Shown: piece by piece, positions 52,380 to 64,000 of the stretch | How the letters are laid out: every line of letters begins with the position of its first letter | How positions within the stretch are numbered: position 1 is the stretch's first letter | Assembly: GCA_003013855.2 (NCBI GenBank) | Contig: ML058552.1 | Span: forward strand, 4,320,082 to 4,384,081 | Reading direction: 5' to 3' | Length of the DNA stretch: 64,000 nt | Source of the DNA: Liriodendron chinense | Lineage: Eukaryota; Streptophyta; Magnoliopsida; Magnoliales; Magnoliaceae | Notes under the pieces: model-generated | Seen by the model: the letters and a program-made list of their open reading frames with translations, nothing else | Databases searched by the model: none | What the model was told of the DNA's origin: nothing | Position numbers and translations under genes: made by a program

Positions 52380-54270
52380 TGTTGAACCTCCAATTTATAC
52401 ATTGCATTGCCCACTACATGACATGGTATGCATGATTTTCATGATTAAAAGGCCCATCTAATGCATGTTTTGTGATTGTAGGGATGAGAGCGGACTTAAC
52501 CCAATTGGAGACCAAAAGACCATGTTTAGGAGCCTTTGATGAACGCCCAAGGTGGACCAAAGAAAGAAGAAAGCAAAGAGAGAGGAAGGAGAGAAGAAAA
52601 GAAAGAAGAAAAAAAGGCAAAACTAGGTCCGACCGGTCAAGACCGGTCGGATGCACTCCCTGGACACCTGCCAGACAGGTCTAGACCGGTCAAGACCGGT
52701 CGACCAGCCCTGTCCGACCGGTCAAGACAGGTCGGCCATGCAATTTTGCACTTCCAGATTTCAGGCAGCAAGCTATTCCCGTTTTGAGATTTTCGGAACA
52801 GTTTTCTGAAGCCATATTAATGATATTTGAAAATCCAACACATCCATGTTGAAGAAGAGCTCGACGCCGAAATAACCCAAGTGGTTTCGTGTCGATCGGA
52901 GCTACGGATTGACCGTGGTGGCCAAAACAATACGAACTGTCTAGAGAGTTCCAGATTTCGCTGTTCAACTCTGGGCCGGTCCAGGTGACCCATCATTGAT
53001 GATATGAAGAATCTACTTTCCATATATGAATAACCACAAAAGTTTCAGATCAAAAGGATGTGTGGTTTGATCGTACTGGTTGAAGAAAGATGGACCATCC
53101 AGAAAGATCCAACTGCGCAGAGTTTATAAAAGCCCTAAGTGTTCTAATTTTCGGACCACATTCTGGAATTGTTTTGGACAATCTAATCCATCTATCATGT
53201 AGAGAAGGAAGTGTTCTACCAATGTTTAAAATTTGGGATCAATCCGACATCTGTAAACTCCAGAGCGTTGAAAGCAAGATGACTGGTTCTGAAGGTACCC
53301 AAAGTGCGCGATTTTGAGAGGCGGTCGGTGATGTGATTGGTGGGCCCATTCAGAGGATAATATTGGAAATCTAAATCATCTATAAGGAAGATCACATTAC
53401 AAGGAAGCAACAAATCAAATTTGAAGGTAATCCGACCATTGGTTAAGCCGTACCAAGCGAAACAAATTCTGCTATGTTGCTGTACTATTGTTGCACTATA
53501 AAAGGAAGTGCTCTCTTCTATTCCAAATCAAGTAAGGACGTGGGAAGCAAGGAGTTCAAGTCCCAGGAGGCTACCTAGTCTCCTCCAGCTAGTTTTTCTT
53601 CCTTTTCTTAGTTCTAGTTCTAGTTTTAATATGCTTTTCCTTAGCTAACCTCTTAGCTAGAGCTAGAGGTGAAATTTTTAGTTGGTTCCAACGCTTTAAT
53701 TCTTTTATTTCAAGTACCCTTTTCTTAATTTTGGATTTTGAAGTTCTAGTTTGAATAAAGTTTGGTTTTTTAGAAGTTTTGTGAGAGTTTGTGTGCTCTG
53801 GACATGAGTTCCTTGCAATTCTCTGAGATTACCATGATTGGGTTGTTTGAATTCGAATTGTAGTAACCCTTGAGCATGCCATAGTCCATAGGCATGGCTG
53901 TTACTCCGAAGGCTACAAGTTCAAGTTCTATGTGCTTCATTAGAACTAGAAATCTGATTTCCAGATTTAAGTGGGACTATTTATGCTTGAATGTTGTATC
54001 TTCCAATTAGATGAGAGATAGGACTTTGATTCTAATTGTGTTGTACTTGGATGAATGGATTGGCATTGGACTACTACAAGTGGATCCTTGATGCTCTAGT
54101 TCTTCTTATTTTCAGATTTTCCTATTTCATGTGAAAAACTACTTTCTTAAACTTCTTAGATTCTAGTTATTAGAGTACTTGGAATTGTTTACCTCTTTCC
54201 CTGTGGATTGACCTCGGTCTTACCGAGATTTATTACTACATCGCAGCCTTACACTTGAGGCGAGCGAACA
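52380..54270 (+). repeat. Solo LTR, Athila type
   Basis: 1891 bp, TGTTGAACCTCC ... CGAGCGAACA, flanked by AGTAT. The last 100 bp match Athila LTR ends (CTCGGTCTTACCGAG, ACACTTGAGGCGAGCGAACA). TATA box CTATAAAAGG at 53496-53505. A complete element was probably lost by recombination between its LTRs. Confidence 0.92.
52629..52735. repeat. Class I palindromes in solo LTR
   Basis: Three units starting at 52629, 52682 and 52714 (spacings 53 and 32). They lie about 760 bp before the TATA box, farther than in other LTRs. A GTCTAGAGAGTTCC block, typical of class II linkers, is at about 52940. Confidence 0.88.
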
Positions 54271-57200
54271 AGTATAGTTTAATGGCATAAATCGATGGCA
54301 TCAACTCATAAATAGAGATTTAAGCTAAACAGTATATAATTCAGCTTGAATTCAAAGTGTAAATATATACAATTATCCACACAATCAAGGAGTCCACTCA
54401 GCCGGGGCTCAATGTATACATGTACAATGAAATCGTTAAGAATATCGACCCAAGACGTCCAATTTAAGGCAGAAAATGAAACGTAAGACATAGGTAAGCC
54501 AACAGGTCCTTCATCTTTGCATCAAGTGACAGCAACTCCTGCATCAAAATAACTGGTTGGTGTTTTAAAACACCCCCCAGGTGGGAGTAAGTAATCATAC
54601 TCAATATTACCATTCCCTAAATTAAACATATCATCAACACAATCAAGTACAAGTAGTGAAGCATAAAAAATGGTGGGGCTCTCACACCTACCACCCTAGC
54701 ATCAGTAGATAACATAACTTCAAAATCAAGTTCTTATTCTATTTTAATAAAGCATGCAACTATGATATGAAAATGTTATGTTCCGGAAAAATAAATGGTG
54801 GGGCTACCACCCAGCAGCAGCGTCGGACCAATGCACATGCAAATGTGATGCATGCATGATTATCAAGTATTTATTAAATTTCGTATTCAATCAGCAGTAT
54901 TGATGAAGCCAGAATACCTCAATTTTATCAAGAGTCTTATAAACAGGAACATGACCGATAGGAACGCGGACGAACACTGGACAGCGAGGAAAGCCGGACA
55001 CTGGACAGTGGCCTTACCGAACTCTGGACAATGCCAGGTCAGGGTACCCTCTACCAGGCCGGGACCCACCGCCAGGCCGGGGAGTCCTATGCCGGCTCCA
55101 AGAATCTCAATTTGGGTCCGTCACCCAACATAACTGAATAATGAATCAAACGGTAAGGGTCTCGATGCCCTACAATGTCATATGCATGGTAATGGGTCGT
55201 CACCCAAGATCAATGATGGTAGGCTCGTCACCTAGCATCGGTGCTCAAGACTCTCGATAAGACCATCAGGATCAATACCGGTCAAAGATAGCACAAGCAC
55301 AGTTACCCATATACCATGCCTGGCCCATGAGCTTCAGTATGTAGGATTCAATGCTCAAGGCTATTGGAGGGCTCATCACCCACACCCGCCAAAGACAGCA
55401 CAAACACAGTTACCCATATTCCATGTCAGTCTCATGAGACTTGATACGTACAGTTATAAGTGACTACATAACAATGGTAATTGTGGTATTCCAGATTCTA
55501 CAGAATATGTAACAATGATTAAACAAATACGATTAACCTTGAAATTGACTGATTTGGTAGGCCGAGCGAAACATCAACCAAACCGGCGTAGCTAGGGTCG
55601 GTCAATTATGTTACCCCCAAGTCGACCAAACAAGTCCGTGACGGCCAAACCCAAGTAGGCAGTCCATAAATTGTGATTTTCAGAGATTAATCCCAAGCAT
55701 GTCAATTAAATAATATACTAAGCATGTTGTGAGAGCAATAAAACATCATAGCATTCATTGTCTCAATCAGGTATAAAACCAAACAGTTGATATGCGATAT
55801 ACTTCATTTCATATATGGGCGTAAAATCAAACACTCGGCATGCTATTGTAGGCCAACTCATCAAATTCACAATCAGGCACTAGCCTGGGTGGATGGTAAT
55901 CCACTTACTCAAACATATGTGAACTTCTGTTCACTCAGGAATTTCATCAAACACTTGATATGCACAACACATCAAATCTCATATTTTCATAAAATCGATT
56001 CAAATGAGCAATCAATCCATATATCAAAGTAAGCATGTAATTAATCAACACATACAGAACATCAATCACAAACATAAATCATTCGGCACTTAACTTTGAA
56101 TGGAATTCAAGAAAAACCTAATTTTCACTATTTGGAACCCTCATGGGTTGATAATAGCCAACTTAGAAGATAGTCCTCACCTGATTGATGAATCCACGAG
56201 CTAGGAATGAGTATTCCTCAAGGATTTGAAGAAAATCCAGCTAGAACACCTAAATTCAACAAAAATCCTAATTAGAAATGAGAATCCCTAATGAAACTTC
56301 CAAATTTCTATAATAGGAGAGGTATCTTACCTCAAAGTATGGCCCTCCTACAATCGGTAGAAGGAATGGTGACAGAGTAAAAGGGTTTGAGCAAACCCTA
56401 GAAGAAAACCCAAGCAAAACCCCCAAATTTTATTTCAAATGGAATTCTAAAATGGGCTTAGTATTTATAGTTTCAGATGGTCCAAGGTTAAGGTGAGTCA
56501 CACAACTCACCCTTTCTGGTCTTGATCTAAGTTGTGCAGTTTGGGATAGGGTGTCGGGTATCTGATATAGGGGAAAGGTCAAGCCCACTAAGGTAATCGT
56601 TTCCGCGTGGATTCGTGATCAATGGCCTACTAACTAACGGTCTATAGCTGTTTTAAGTTTTTAAGACACCATTTAAATGATTTAGAGAACAAAGTTCAGC
56701 GAATCCTTTCACTAGGTCGTAGCGGGCATAGCTAGGTACATGATGTGATATACGGGGTGTATTTATTTACAGGTTAAGGGTGGTTAATCTCATTCGTATA
56801 ATTTTACATGTCAAAAGGGCTATTTTGTCAAATCGATTTCTAAACTCAGGATAATCGAGATTTGATTAACTGATTAGAGTAGTCTAAGGTGGATCTGCAT
56901 TGTGAGTCGGTTATATAGGTTAATCCATTGTGATTTCAGTAAATCATAGATTGAGATTCATTGACTAACGAATCGGATGTAGGATTTGACAATTAAAAAG
57001 GAATCCGTAGCTATCCATGATATCAAACAAAGAATGTACAGTTAAATTGATGTGTCTAAATGTCTTATGAGATTTCGATCGAATCAGATCATTCAAACTA
57101 GGGTTTCATGTATAAATCTTCCAGATTATTGGTTCTAAATCAGACGTATGCATTCTCATTTGAGAATTAAAATAGAAAAATTTCTAGAGGCACTCGAGTA

Positions 57201-59288
57201 CTTTCAAGGCTCGAGGATTGAAATTTCCATGGCGTTACAATCTACCCCCCTAAAAAAAATAATTTCGTCGCTGAAATTTTCTAGCACATTTATTGGTGGT
57301 CACAACAGTCTTCCCCCCTAAAGGCTAAAGTACTTTCTTTAAAAGAGATGATCTTCGTCGAGTAAATAGAGGAGACTAGGGAACAAGGTTCCAAGTAATA
57401 ATGGTTGGGCTTTTCGGCTTTCCAACTATACGATAACTCCTGTCATGGGGAACCCCAGCCGTCGGATCTCTATTACGTGTTGCCTTGCTACTGTTGTGGG
57501 AGGGGGCATGAATTTCTTGAACAAGTTTAGAGAAAGAAAGGGAGTGATTTAGGTCGTTTGGTTGACATTCAGGTAATACGGCTTTTGGGCATGCTTAGCC
57601 AATCTTAACACTCCTACCAGGTTGCTAATGATTCAGTAGAGTTGTCCTTATTCAAAGGATGGTTCACAACTGGGCTTGTACGGAGAAAACGGTTATAGTA
57701 GGCCTGAATCTGATACGTCGATCCTCTGCCTGATCAGAGCAGAAAGGTCATTATATCATTTCCTATTCCTATTGGATCCTGGTCTTCTGCTTGATCCAAG
57801 CAGTGAGTCCATTAATAATCACCCAGGATTGGGAATTGAGTCAAACCGCGAATACTTCGCATGTGTATAGTTCCGTAAATTCGTGATCTAATAATTCTAA
57901 ATGCTTGGAGAGAATCAAGTTTCACTATTCTAAGATTGTCCTTTGGGGCAAGTTTAAGAGTGTCCATGATAGGTCTAAGCTCGATTCAATGAGGAATTAA
58001 TTTCTCAATATGCATAAGTCTAGGTGACTATTATAGAAAGGTTTCTAATGGTCAAAGATTAGTCAAAATTTAAAGCTCTAAGTTTCATCAACCTAACTTG
58101 AGTCATTTGGGTTTATACAAATTATGCTACCTAGGGCCCGATAGCACACTACTAATCCTATTCATTTGATCGTATAAAAGTCATTGTTCTAAACTGGCTA
58201 GGGTTTGGTGTTGTTAGCATTCATCGTGGTGATGGTATGAGGGAAAAGGAAATAATGTCAGACAGATGTATAAGTGACACATGAATGGGCAAGGAAATGG
58301 AAAGAATGAGTGCTATCTTCTTTATGGGATGCAGACCTCACATATACAAAGAGTTAGGGTTCTAGAATCCACAAGAACTAAAGGTAGCTTAGAAAAGTTT
58401 ATAAAAACCAATTGAAACCATAAAGCCATACGCAATAGAAAGAAAACTCTAACTAAGAGTCTTAATGCCAATTGTACGAGACTTCCTAAAACAAAAAATA
58501 TATATATATACAAAAACTAGCAAGTCTTAATGTATCTTGGTCAGACGATTCCTAACATGATACAAACTAGGGAGTACAAATCATTGAATACTTATTCCTA
58601 TTATGCAATGTAAAAAAAAAAAAATCATTATCATATATACATCATAGGTTTCAAATCATAGCACTCGTATGTTTCAAAATAAAATTTTAGATTCGGAGTT
58701 GAAATCGTTTTATTTTAAGTTCGACTAAAATCGTAAGTCATAAATGATAAATCGAATGATTTAATAACATTAATAGGATATAATACTTTCTCATGCATAT
58801 TTTGTGATAAATGGGTCCAACTGAATATGTTTTCGAAGTACCGAAAATGACGAAAGGTTCACCCTACTAACAATAATAACTATTTTCAAAAATTAAAATT
58901 TTGGGCAAGAAAGAATTATGTTTTGATAAAATAGATAGTTTGGTTGGCCTCAGAATTAAATTTCAGTAGGAATCCATATGTTGTGTGTCCCGTAACTCAT
59001 CCCGGATCAAAAGTTATGGTCATTATAAGTTTGCTACGTAAAATAACAAAATAAGCAAGTTTGGGCGGTCCATCGGTCAATTGAGAGAATCATCGATTTG
59101 AGAGAGGCCCGATGAAATTTAATTCAATGGATATGATTTAAAATAGAAAATAATTAACATTGAAAAGCGACGAAAAATTCTCTGAAGAATCAAGTCAAAA
59201 GACCTGAATCGTCCAGAAAAGTCACAGTGCAGAGTCGCGGGGCCAGAAAAATAAGATACAGAAAATTCAAAAAAATAGCCTTACAGTT

Positions 59289-59535
59289 TCGATGGATGTC
59301 AGATAGGTGTCCGATCAATCGGAGAATATGGTTCCGATAGGTGTCCGATCAATCGAAAATTCCTTCAGATTTTTCAATGTCTCTGGACTAGATTTCCAAT
59401 CAATCGGAGATAAGTTTCGATCAATCGGAAATAACAATGAAAATCTCAACTCTCTGGACACTTTTCCGATCAATCGGAGAGGAGCTCCGATCAATCAGAG
59501 TTCTATCGAAAAATTACTTCGATCCATCGGAATCC
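59289..59535. repeat. Class II palindromes in LARD interior
   Basis: TCCGATCAATCGGA-type units near 59310, 59348, 59395, 59417, 59465 and 59488, with CTCTCTGGAC and TCTCTGGAC linker blocks. On the complementary strand these read TCCAGAGAGTTGAGATTTTC then the palindrome, the same order as in F. Confidence 0.9.
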
Positions 59536-60398
59536 CATCGAAAAAATGGTATTTTATGGCTGACTTAAAAAAATGTATCTTTTTGCATAGAACTCCAATT
59601 AAGGTGATTAAAAAACCACAATGAAGGTTGATGAGTCTAGTTTTAGGGAAAATAATTTAAAAATAAAAATAAACTTAAATAAGTTTTATTTCTTATTATT
59701 TCAGAAACTATCCAAAAAATTATAGGTTTCAAGAAGCTGGTACTTCAAGAATTTTAGAATTTTCTTTAGAACTCAAAATCAGATGAAATTTTGAGGGGTG
59801 AACTTAGACTTGTCAACAAGCTACCAGAAAAATTTAAATAAATATTCGAGTGATAAATTTTTAAAATCATTTCACACGACAGACTTGTTGAAACTAAAGT
59901 CTACAAACACTTGTGATTTTCAAATTTCCTTAGATTTCAACTTAAAAGTCCCTCTCTTCACTTCCAAAACCCTTCACACTAAACATTTAGGACTAAAATG
60001 GTCCATAAGTCCAACACATTTCAATTTTTTTTTCTTCACAATCCCTATGTCAAGAGAATTTGGTTGTAAGACTCGATGTTCCTAAGTCCATGTTTGCATT
60101 AATCAAACAGCCGAGAGTTTGTTTCTAAATGCTTGGTTTTTAAATTTAAGCTTAAAATAATCAAGCCGAGAGGAATTTGGGTCCTAGAGTTCATGGTGTT
60201 TATGTTCGCATTCAAAATAAGCAATTAAATGGGGATTTGATCATAAGGTTCACATTTCTAAGTTTAAGTTCACAATCATCACACAAAGGGAAATTTTGTC
60301 CTAAGGTTCACTGTTGCTATGTTCAAAATTTAGAGTACATCAGTGTATATCTTATGGTGAGTCCCCCAACCCACTAGCTCAGTTTATATCTCACTCAT

Positions 60399-60410
60399 GC
60401 TCTGATACCA
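60399..60410 (-). other. Primer-binding site of LARD-like element
   Basis: The minus strand reads TGGTATCAGAGC three bases after the LTR end. Confidence 0.93.
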
Positions 60411-60413
60411 ACT

Positions 60414-63400
60414 TGTCATGCCCCGAAAATCAAGTGTCGGGCAGTCCGCGGCTCCCAACTTTTTTGAGGTGACTGTATTTTGCGGAAGTATAGTTTAATG
60501 GCACAAAGCGATGGCATCAACTCATAAATAGAGATTTAAGCTAAAAAGTGTATAATTCAGTTTGAATTTAAAGTGTAAATACATACAATTATCCACACAA
60601 TCAAGGAGTCCACTCAACCGGGGCTCAATATATACATGTACAATGAAATCTTTAAGAATATTGACCCAAGACGTCCAATTCAAGGCAGAAAATGAAACGC
60701 AAGACATAGGTAAGCCAACATTTCCTGCATCTCTGCATCAAGTGACAGCAACTCCTGCATTAAAATAACTGGTTGGTGTTTTAAAACACCCCCCAGGTGG
60801 GAGTGAGTAATCATACTCAGTGTTACCATTCCCTAAATTAAACATATTATCAACACAATCAAGTACAAGCACTAAAGCATAAAAAATGGTGGGGTTCTCA
60901 CACCTACCACCCCAGCATCAGTAGATAACATAACTTCAAAATCAAGTTCCTATTCTAGTTTAATAATATATGCAACTATGATATGCAAATGTTATGTTCC
61001 GAAAAATAAACGGTGGGGTTACCACCTAGCAGCAGCGTCGGACCAATGCACATGCAAATGTGATGCATGTATGATTATTAAGTATTTATTAAATTTCGTA
61101 TTCAATCAGCAGTATTGGTGAAGCCAGAATACCTCAATTTTATCAAGAGTTTTATAAACAGGAACACGACCGATAGGAACGCGGCCGAACAATGGACAAC
61201 GAGGAAAGCTGGACACTGGACAGTGGTCTTACCGAACTCTAGACAATGCCAGGTCGGGGTACCCTCTACCAGGCCGGGACCCACCGCCAGGCCAGGGCGT
61301 CCTATACCCAGCTCCAAGAATCCCAATTTAGGTCCGTCACCCAACATAACTGAATAATGAATCAAACGGTAAGGGTCTCGATGCCCTAGAATGTCATATG
61401 CATGGTAATGGGTCATCACCCAAGATCAATGATGGTAGGCTCGTCACTTAGCATCGGTGCTCAAGACTCTCGATAAGACCATCAGGATCAATACCGGTTA
61501 AAGATAGCACAAGCACAATTACCCATATACCATGCCTGGCCCATGAGCTTCAGTATGTAGGATTCAATGCTCAAGGCTATTGTAGGGCTCATCACCCACA
61601 CCCGCCAAAGACAGCACAAACACAGTTACTCTTATTCCATGTCTGGCTCATGAAACTTGATACATACAGTTATAAGTGACTGCATAACAATGGTAATTGT
61701 GGTATTCCAAATTCTACAGAATATGTAACAATGATCAAACAAATACGATTAATCCTGAAATTGACTGATTTGGTGGGCCGAGCGAAACATCAACCAAACC
61801 GGCGTAGCTAGGGTCGATCGATCATGTTACTCCCAAGTCGACCAAACAAGACCATGACGGCCAAACCCAAGTAGGCAGTCCATAAATTATGATTTTCAGA
61901 GATTAATCCCAAGCATGTCAATTAAATAATATACTAAGCATGTTGTGAGAGCAATAGAACATCATAGCATTCATTGTCTCAATCAGGCATAAAACCAAAC
62001 AGTTGATATGCGATATACTTCATTTCATATATGGGAGTAAAATCAAACACTCGGCATGCTATTGTAGGCCAACTCATCAAATTCACAATCAGGCACTAGC
62101 CTGGGTGGATGGTAATCCACTTACTCAAGCATATGTGAACTTCTGTTCACTCAGGAATTTCATCAAACACTTGATATACACAACACATCAAATCTCATAT
62201 TTTCATAAAATCGATTTAAATGGGCAATCAATCCATACATCGAAGTAAGCATGTAATTAATCAACACATACAGAACATCAATCACAAACATAAATCATTC
62301 GGCACTTAACTTTGAATGAAATTCAAGAAAAACCTAATTTTCACTATTTGGAACCCTCATGGGTTGATAATTAGCCAACTTAGAAGATAGTCCTCACCTG
62401 ATTGATGAATCCACAAGCTAGGAATGAGTATTCCCCAAGGATTTGAAGAAAATTCTGCTAGAACACCTAAATTCGACAAAAACCCTAATTAGAAATGAGA
62501 ATCCCTAATGAAACTTCCTAATTTCTACAATGGAAGAGGTATCTTACCTCAAAGCATGGCCTGCCTACAATCGGTAGAAGGAATGTTGACAAAGTAAAAG
62601 GGTTTGAGCAAACCCTAGAAGAAAACCCAAGCAAAATCCCCAAATTCCATTTCAAATGGAATTAAAAAATGGGCTTGGTATTTATAGCTCCAGATGGTCC
62701 AAGGTTGAGGTGAGTCACACAACTCATCCTCTTTGGTCTTGATCTAAGTTGTGCAGTTTGGGATAGGGTGTCGGGTATCTGATATAGGGGAAAGGTCAAG
62801 CCCACTAAGGTAATCGATTTCGCATAGATTCGTGATCAATGACTTACTAACGAACGGTCTATAGCTGTTCTAAGTTTTCAAGACACTATTTAAATGATTT
62901 AGAGAACAAAGTTCAGCGAATCCTTTCACTAGGTTGTAGCGGGCATAGCTAGGTACATGATGTGATATATGGGGTGCATTTATTTGCAGGTTAAGGGTGG
63001 TTAATCTCAATCTCATTCGTATAATTTTACATGTCAAAAGGGCTATTTTGTCAAATCGATTTCTAAACTCAGGATAATCGAGATTTGATTAACTGATTAG
63101 GGTAGTCTAAGGTGGATCTGCATTGTGAGTCGTTTATATAGGTTAATCCATTGTGATTTCAGTAAATCATAGATTAAGATTCATTGATTAATGGATCGGA
63201 TGTAGGATTTGACAATTAAAAAGGAATTCGTAGCTATCCATGATATCTAACAAAGAATGTATGGTTAGATTGATGTGTCTAAATGTCTTATAAGATTTCG
63301 ATCGAATCGGATCATTCAAACTAGGGTTTCATGTACAAATCTTCTAGATTATTGGTTCTAAATCAGACATATGCATTCTCATTTGAGAATTAAAATAGAA

Positions 63401-63461
63401 AAATTTCTAGAGGCACTCGAGTACTTTCAAGGCTCGAGGATTGAAATTTCAAGGCGTTACA
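60414..63461 (-). repeat. 5' LTR of LARD-like element
   Basis: 3048 bp, uninterrupted, close to the left LTR by eye with scattered substitutions and small indels. The first-base and last-base contexts define the CCATG duplication. Confidence 0.93.
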
Positions 63462-63466
63462 CCATG

Positions 63467-64000
63467 GTAATTGGGAGACTTTGAAAATTTGTTCATCAGG
63501 AAACATGTCATTGATCGCAGTCATTTCAGAGGAATCTGTGAGAACAAGTCTTGAGAGATGGTCAGCCACTACGTTTTCTACTCCCTTTTTATCTTGTATT
63601 TCTATGTCGAATTCTTGGAGTAGGAGGATCCATCGGAACAAGTGTAGCTTAGCATCCTTCTTAGAAAGAAGGTACATAAGCACGGCATGATCGGTAAATA
63701 TGATGATCTTAGATCCGATCAAGTAGGACCTAAACTTGTCGAAAGTAAAAACTACGGCTAATAGTTCATTTTCTGTGATAGTGTAGTTTGCTTGAGCTGA
63801 GTTTAGAGTTCTAATTGCATAGTAGATGATGTATGGCTTCTTTTCTTTTCTTTGGCCTAACATTGCCCTAATAGTGTAGTCACTAGCATCACACATAATC
63901 TCAAAAGGAAGGCTCCGATCAGGTGGTTGCATTATAGGAGCACATGTTAACATACCCTTAAATTTGATAAAGGCATGTTGACATTCCTCATTCCACTTGA
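63467..64000 (-). CDS. pol: Athila RNase H (element A, piece 1), partial at window edge
   Basis: Open on the minus strand from the window edge to the LARD insertion, about 178 codons, entering from upstream RT. Motifs: ECQHAFIKFKGMLTCAPIMQPP, LPFEIMCDASDYTI (Asp), TENELLAVVFTFDKFRSYL (Glu), FTDHAVLMYLL (Asp), RWILLLQEFDIEIQDKKGVENVVADHLSRLVL and MFPDEQIFKVSQLPW. The acidic triad is intact and there is no stop. Beyond 63467 the frame runs into LARD LTR sequence and is not Athila. It is truncated by insertion and by the window edge, not by mutation. Confidence 0.9.

Larger units (their letters stand above)
52302..57239 (-). repeat. 3' LTR of LARD-like element (with nested solo LTR)
   Basis: Pieces 52302-52379 and 54276-57239 align to 60414-63461. 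TATA-like CTATAAATAC (minus strand) at 56461-56470; the counterpart is at 62678-62687. Confidence 0.92.
57240..60413 (-). other. Noncoding interior of LARD-like element
   Basis: 3.2 kb without coding potential beyond short chance frames. The minus-strand purine tract (TTTTTAGGGGGGTAGAT) is at about 57240-57256, and a second purine tract (TAGGGGGGAAGA) at about 57310. Class II palindromes occupy 59289-59535. Confidence 0.85.
52302..63461 (-). mobile_element. LARD-like element: 3-kb LTRs, noncoding interior
   Basis: Minus-strand LTRs begin TGTAACGCC and end GGGGCGTGACA or GGGGCATGACA. The left LTR is 52302-57239 (about 3042 bp without the solo LTR inserted in it) and the right LTR 60414-63461 (3048 bp). 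The interior 57240-60413 has a Met-type primer site and a purine tract but no protein domain on either strand. LTR ends and primer site resemble Tekay/Del chromoviruses, which could mobilise it. Confidence 0.92.
26525..64000 (-). mobile_element. Element A: Ty3/gypsy Athila, interrupted and running off the window
   Basis: 3' LTR 26525-28090; internal pieces 28091-29123, 51364-52301 and 63462-64000. Split by Athila B (29124-51363) and by the LARD element (52302-63461). RT, protease, gag and the 5' LTR lie beyond 64000. The target site at the left is probably CCCAA (26520-26524); the right copy is not in view. Confidence 0.92.

Noticed and set aside
54852..55133. 93-codon frame in the LARD LTR
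   Set aside because: The copy in the other LTR (61115-61357) differs in length and frame, so it is not maintained.
59307..59624. 105-codon frame in the LARD interior
   Set aside because: Covers the class II palindrome stretch and has no protein-like composition.

Overview
This window is intergenic plant DNA from a large, repeat-dense genome. I find no host gene, rRNA or tRNA gene. Almost everything recognisable is LTR retrotransposon. The evidence is Ty3/gypsy (Athila and Tat) and Ty1/copia (Maximus/SIRE-like and Tork-like) Gag-Pol domains, primer-binding sites matching initiator Met tRNA (TGGTATCAGAGC) or the Athila-type site (TGGCGCCGTTGCCGGGGA), polypurine tracts, TG...CA-bounded LTRs and 5-bp target-site duplications. 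The species cannot be named from this alone; a seed plant, most likely an angiosperm, is indicated.

Layout. Positions 1-3844 hold noncoding repeat DNA, including a Tat-like LTR (about 1960-3126). Positions 4218-24596 are a decayed Tat-type gypsy element (C, + strand). It is split by two insertions only 7 bp apart: F, a non-autonomous copia element (6181-12489, - strand, target duplication GATTC), and G, an Athila element (12507-22914, + strand, duplication CGTAT). A Tork-like copia (D, 24597-26524) follows and is cut by Athila A (- strand, 26525 to beyond 64000). A is in turn split by Athila B (29124-51363, - strand) and by a large element with about 3-kb LTRs and no coding capacity (LARD-like, 52302-63461, - strand, duplication CCATG). 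A solo LTR sits inside the left LTR of the LARD-like element (52380-54270, duplication AGTAT). B carries a chained Maximus-like copia (E, 33822-about 47687) with the layout LTR, gag-pol-env-like, LTR, partial gag; its right end and part of B's RT region are deleted. Inferred order of events: C; then F and G; D; A; B and LARD; E and the solo LTR.

Coding state. G is closest to intact: one gag-pol frame with three in-frame stops. F keeps an open gag but has lost pol and carries an inverted 3'-end segment. All other coding regions are decayed.

Most unusual signal. Two classes of short palindromic unit recur in unrelated LTR families, usually just upstream of the TATA box. Class I has 10-nt halves CCGACCGGTC around 2 nt, and occurs in copia E (LTRs and interior), gypsy G and the solo LTR. 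Class II is TCCGAT(T/G)GATCGGA, linked to a TCCAGAGAGTT block, and occurs in copia F, copia D, gypsy A and the LARD interior. Linker sequence between palindromes is also shared across families. Class I start-to-start spacings cluster near 32, 52-54 and 75 bp. Outer stem bases change in a compensated way in G. The two LTRs of F differ in length by exactly one unit (22 bp). This looks like a modular promoter repeat that moves between retrotransposon families.
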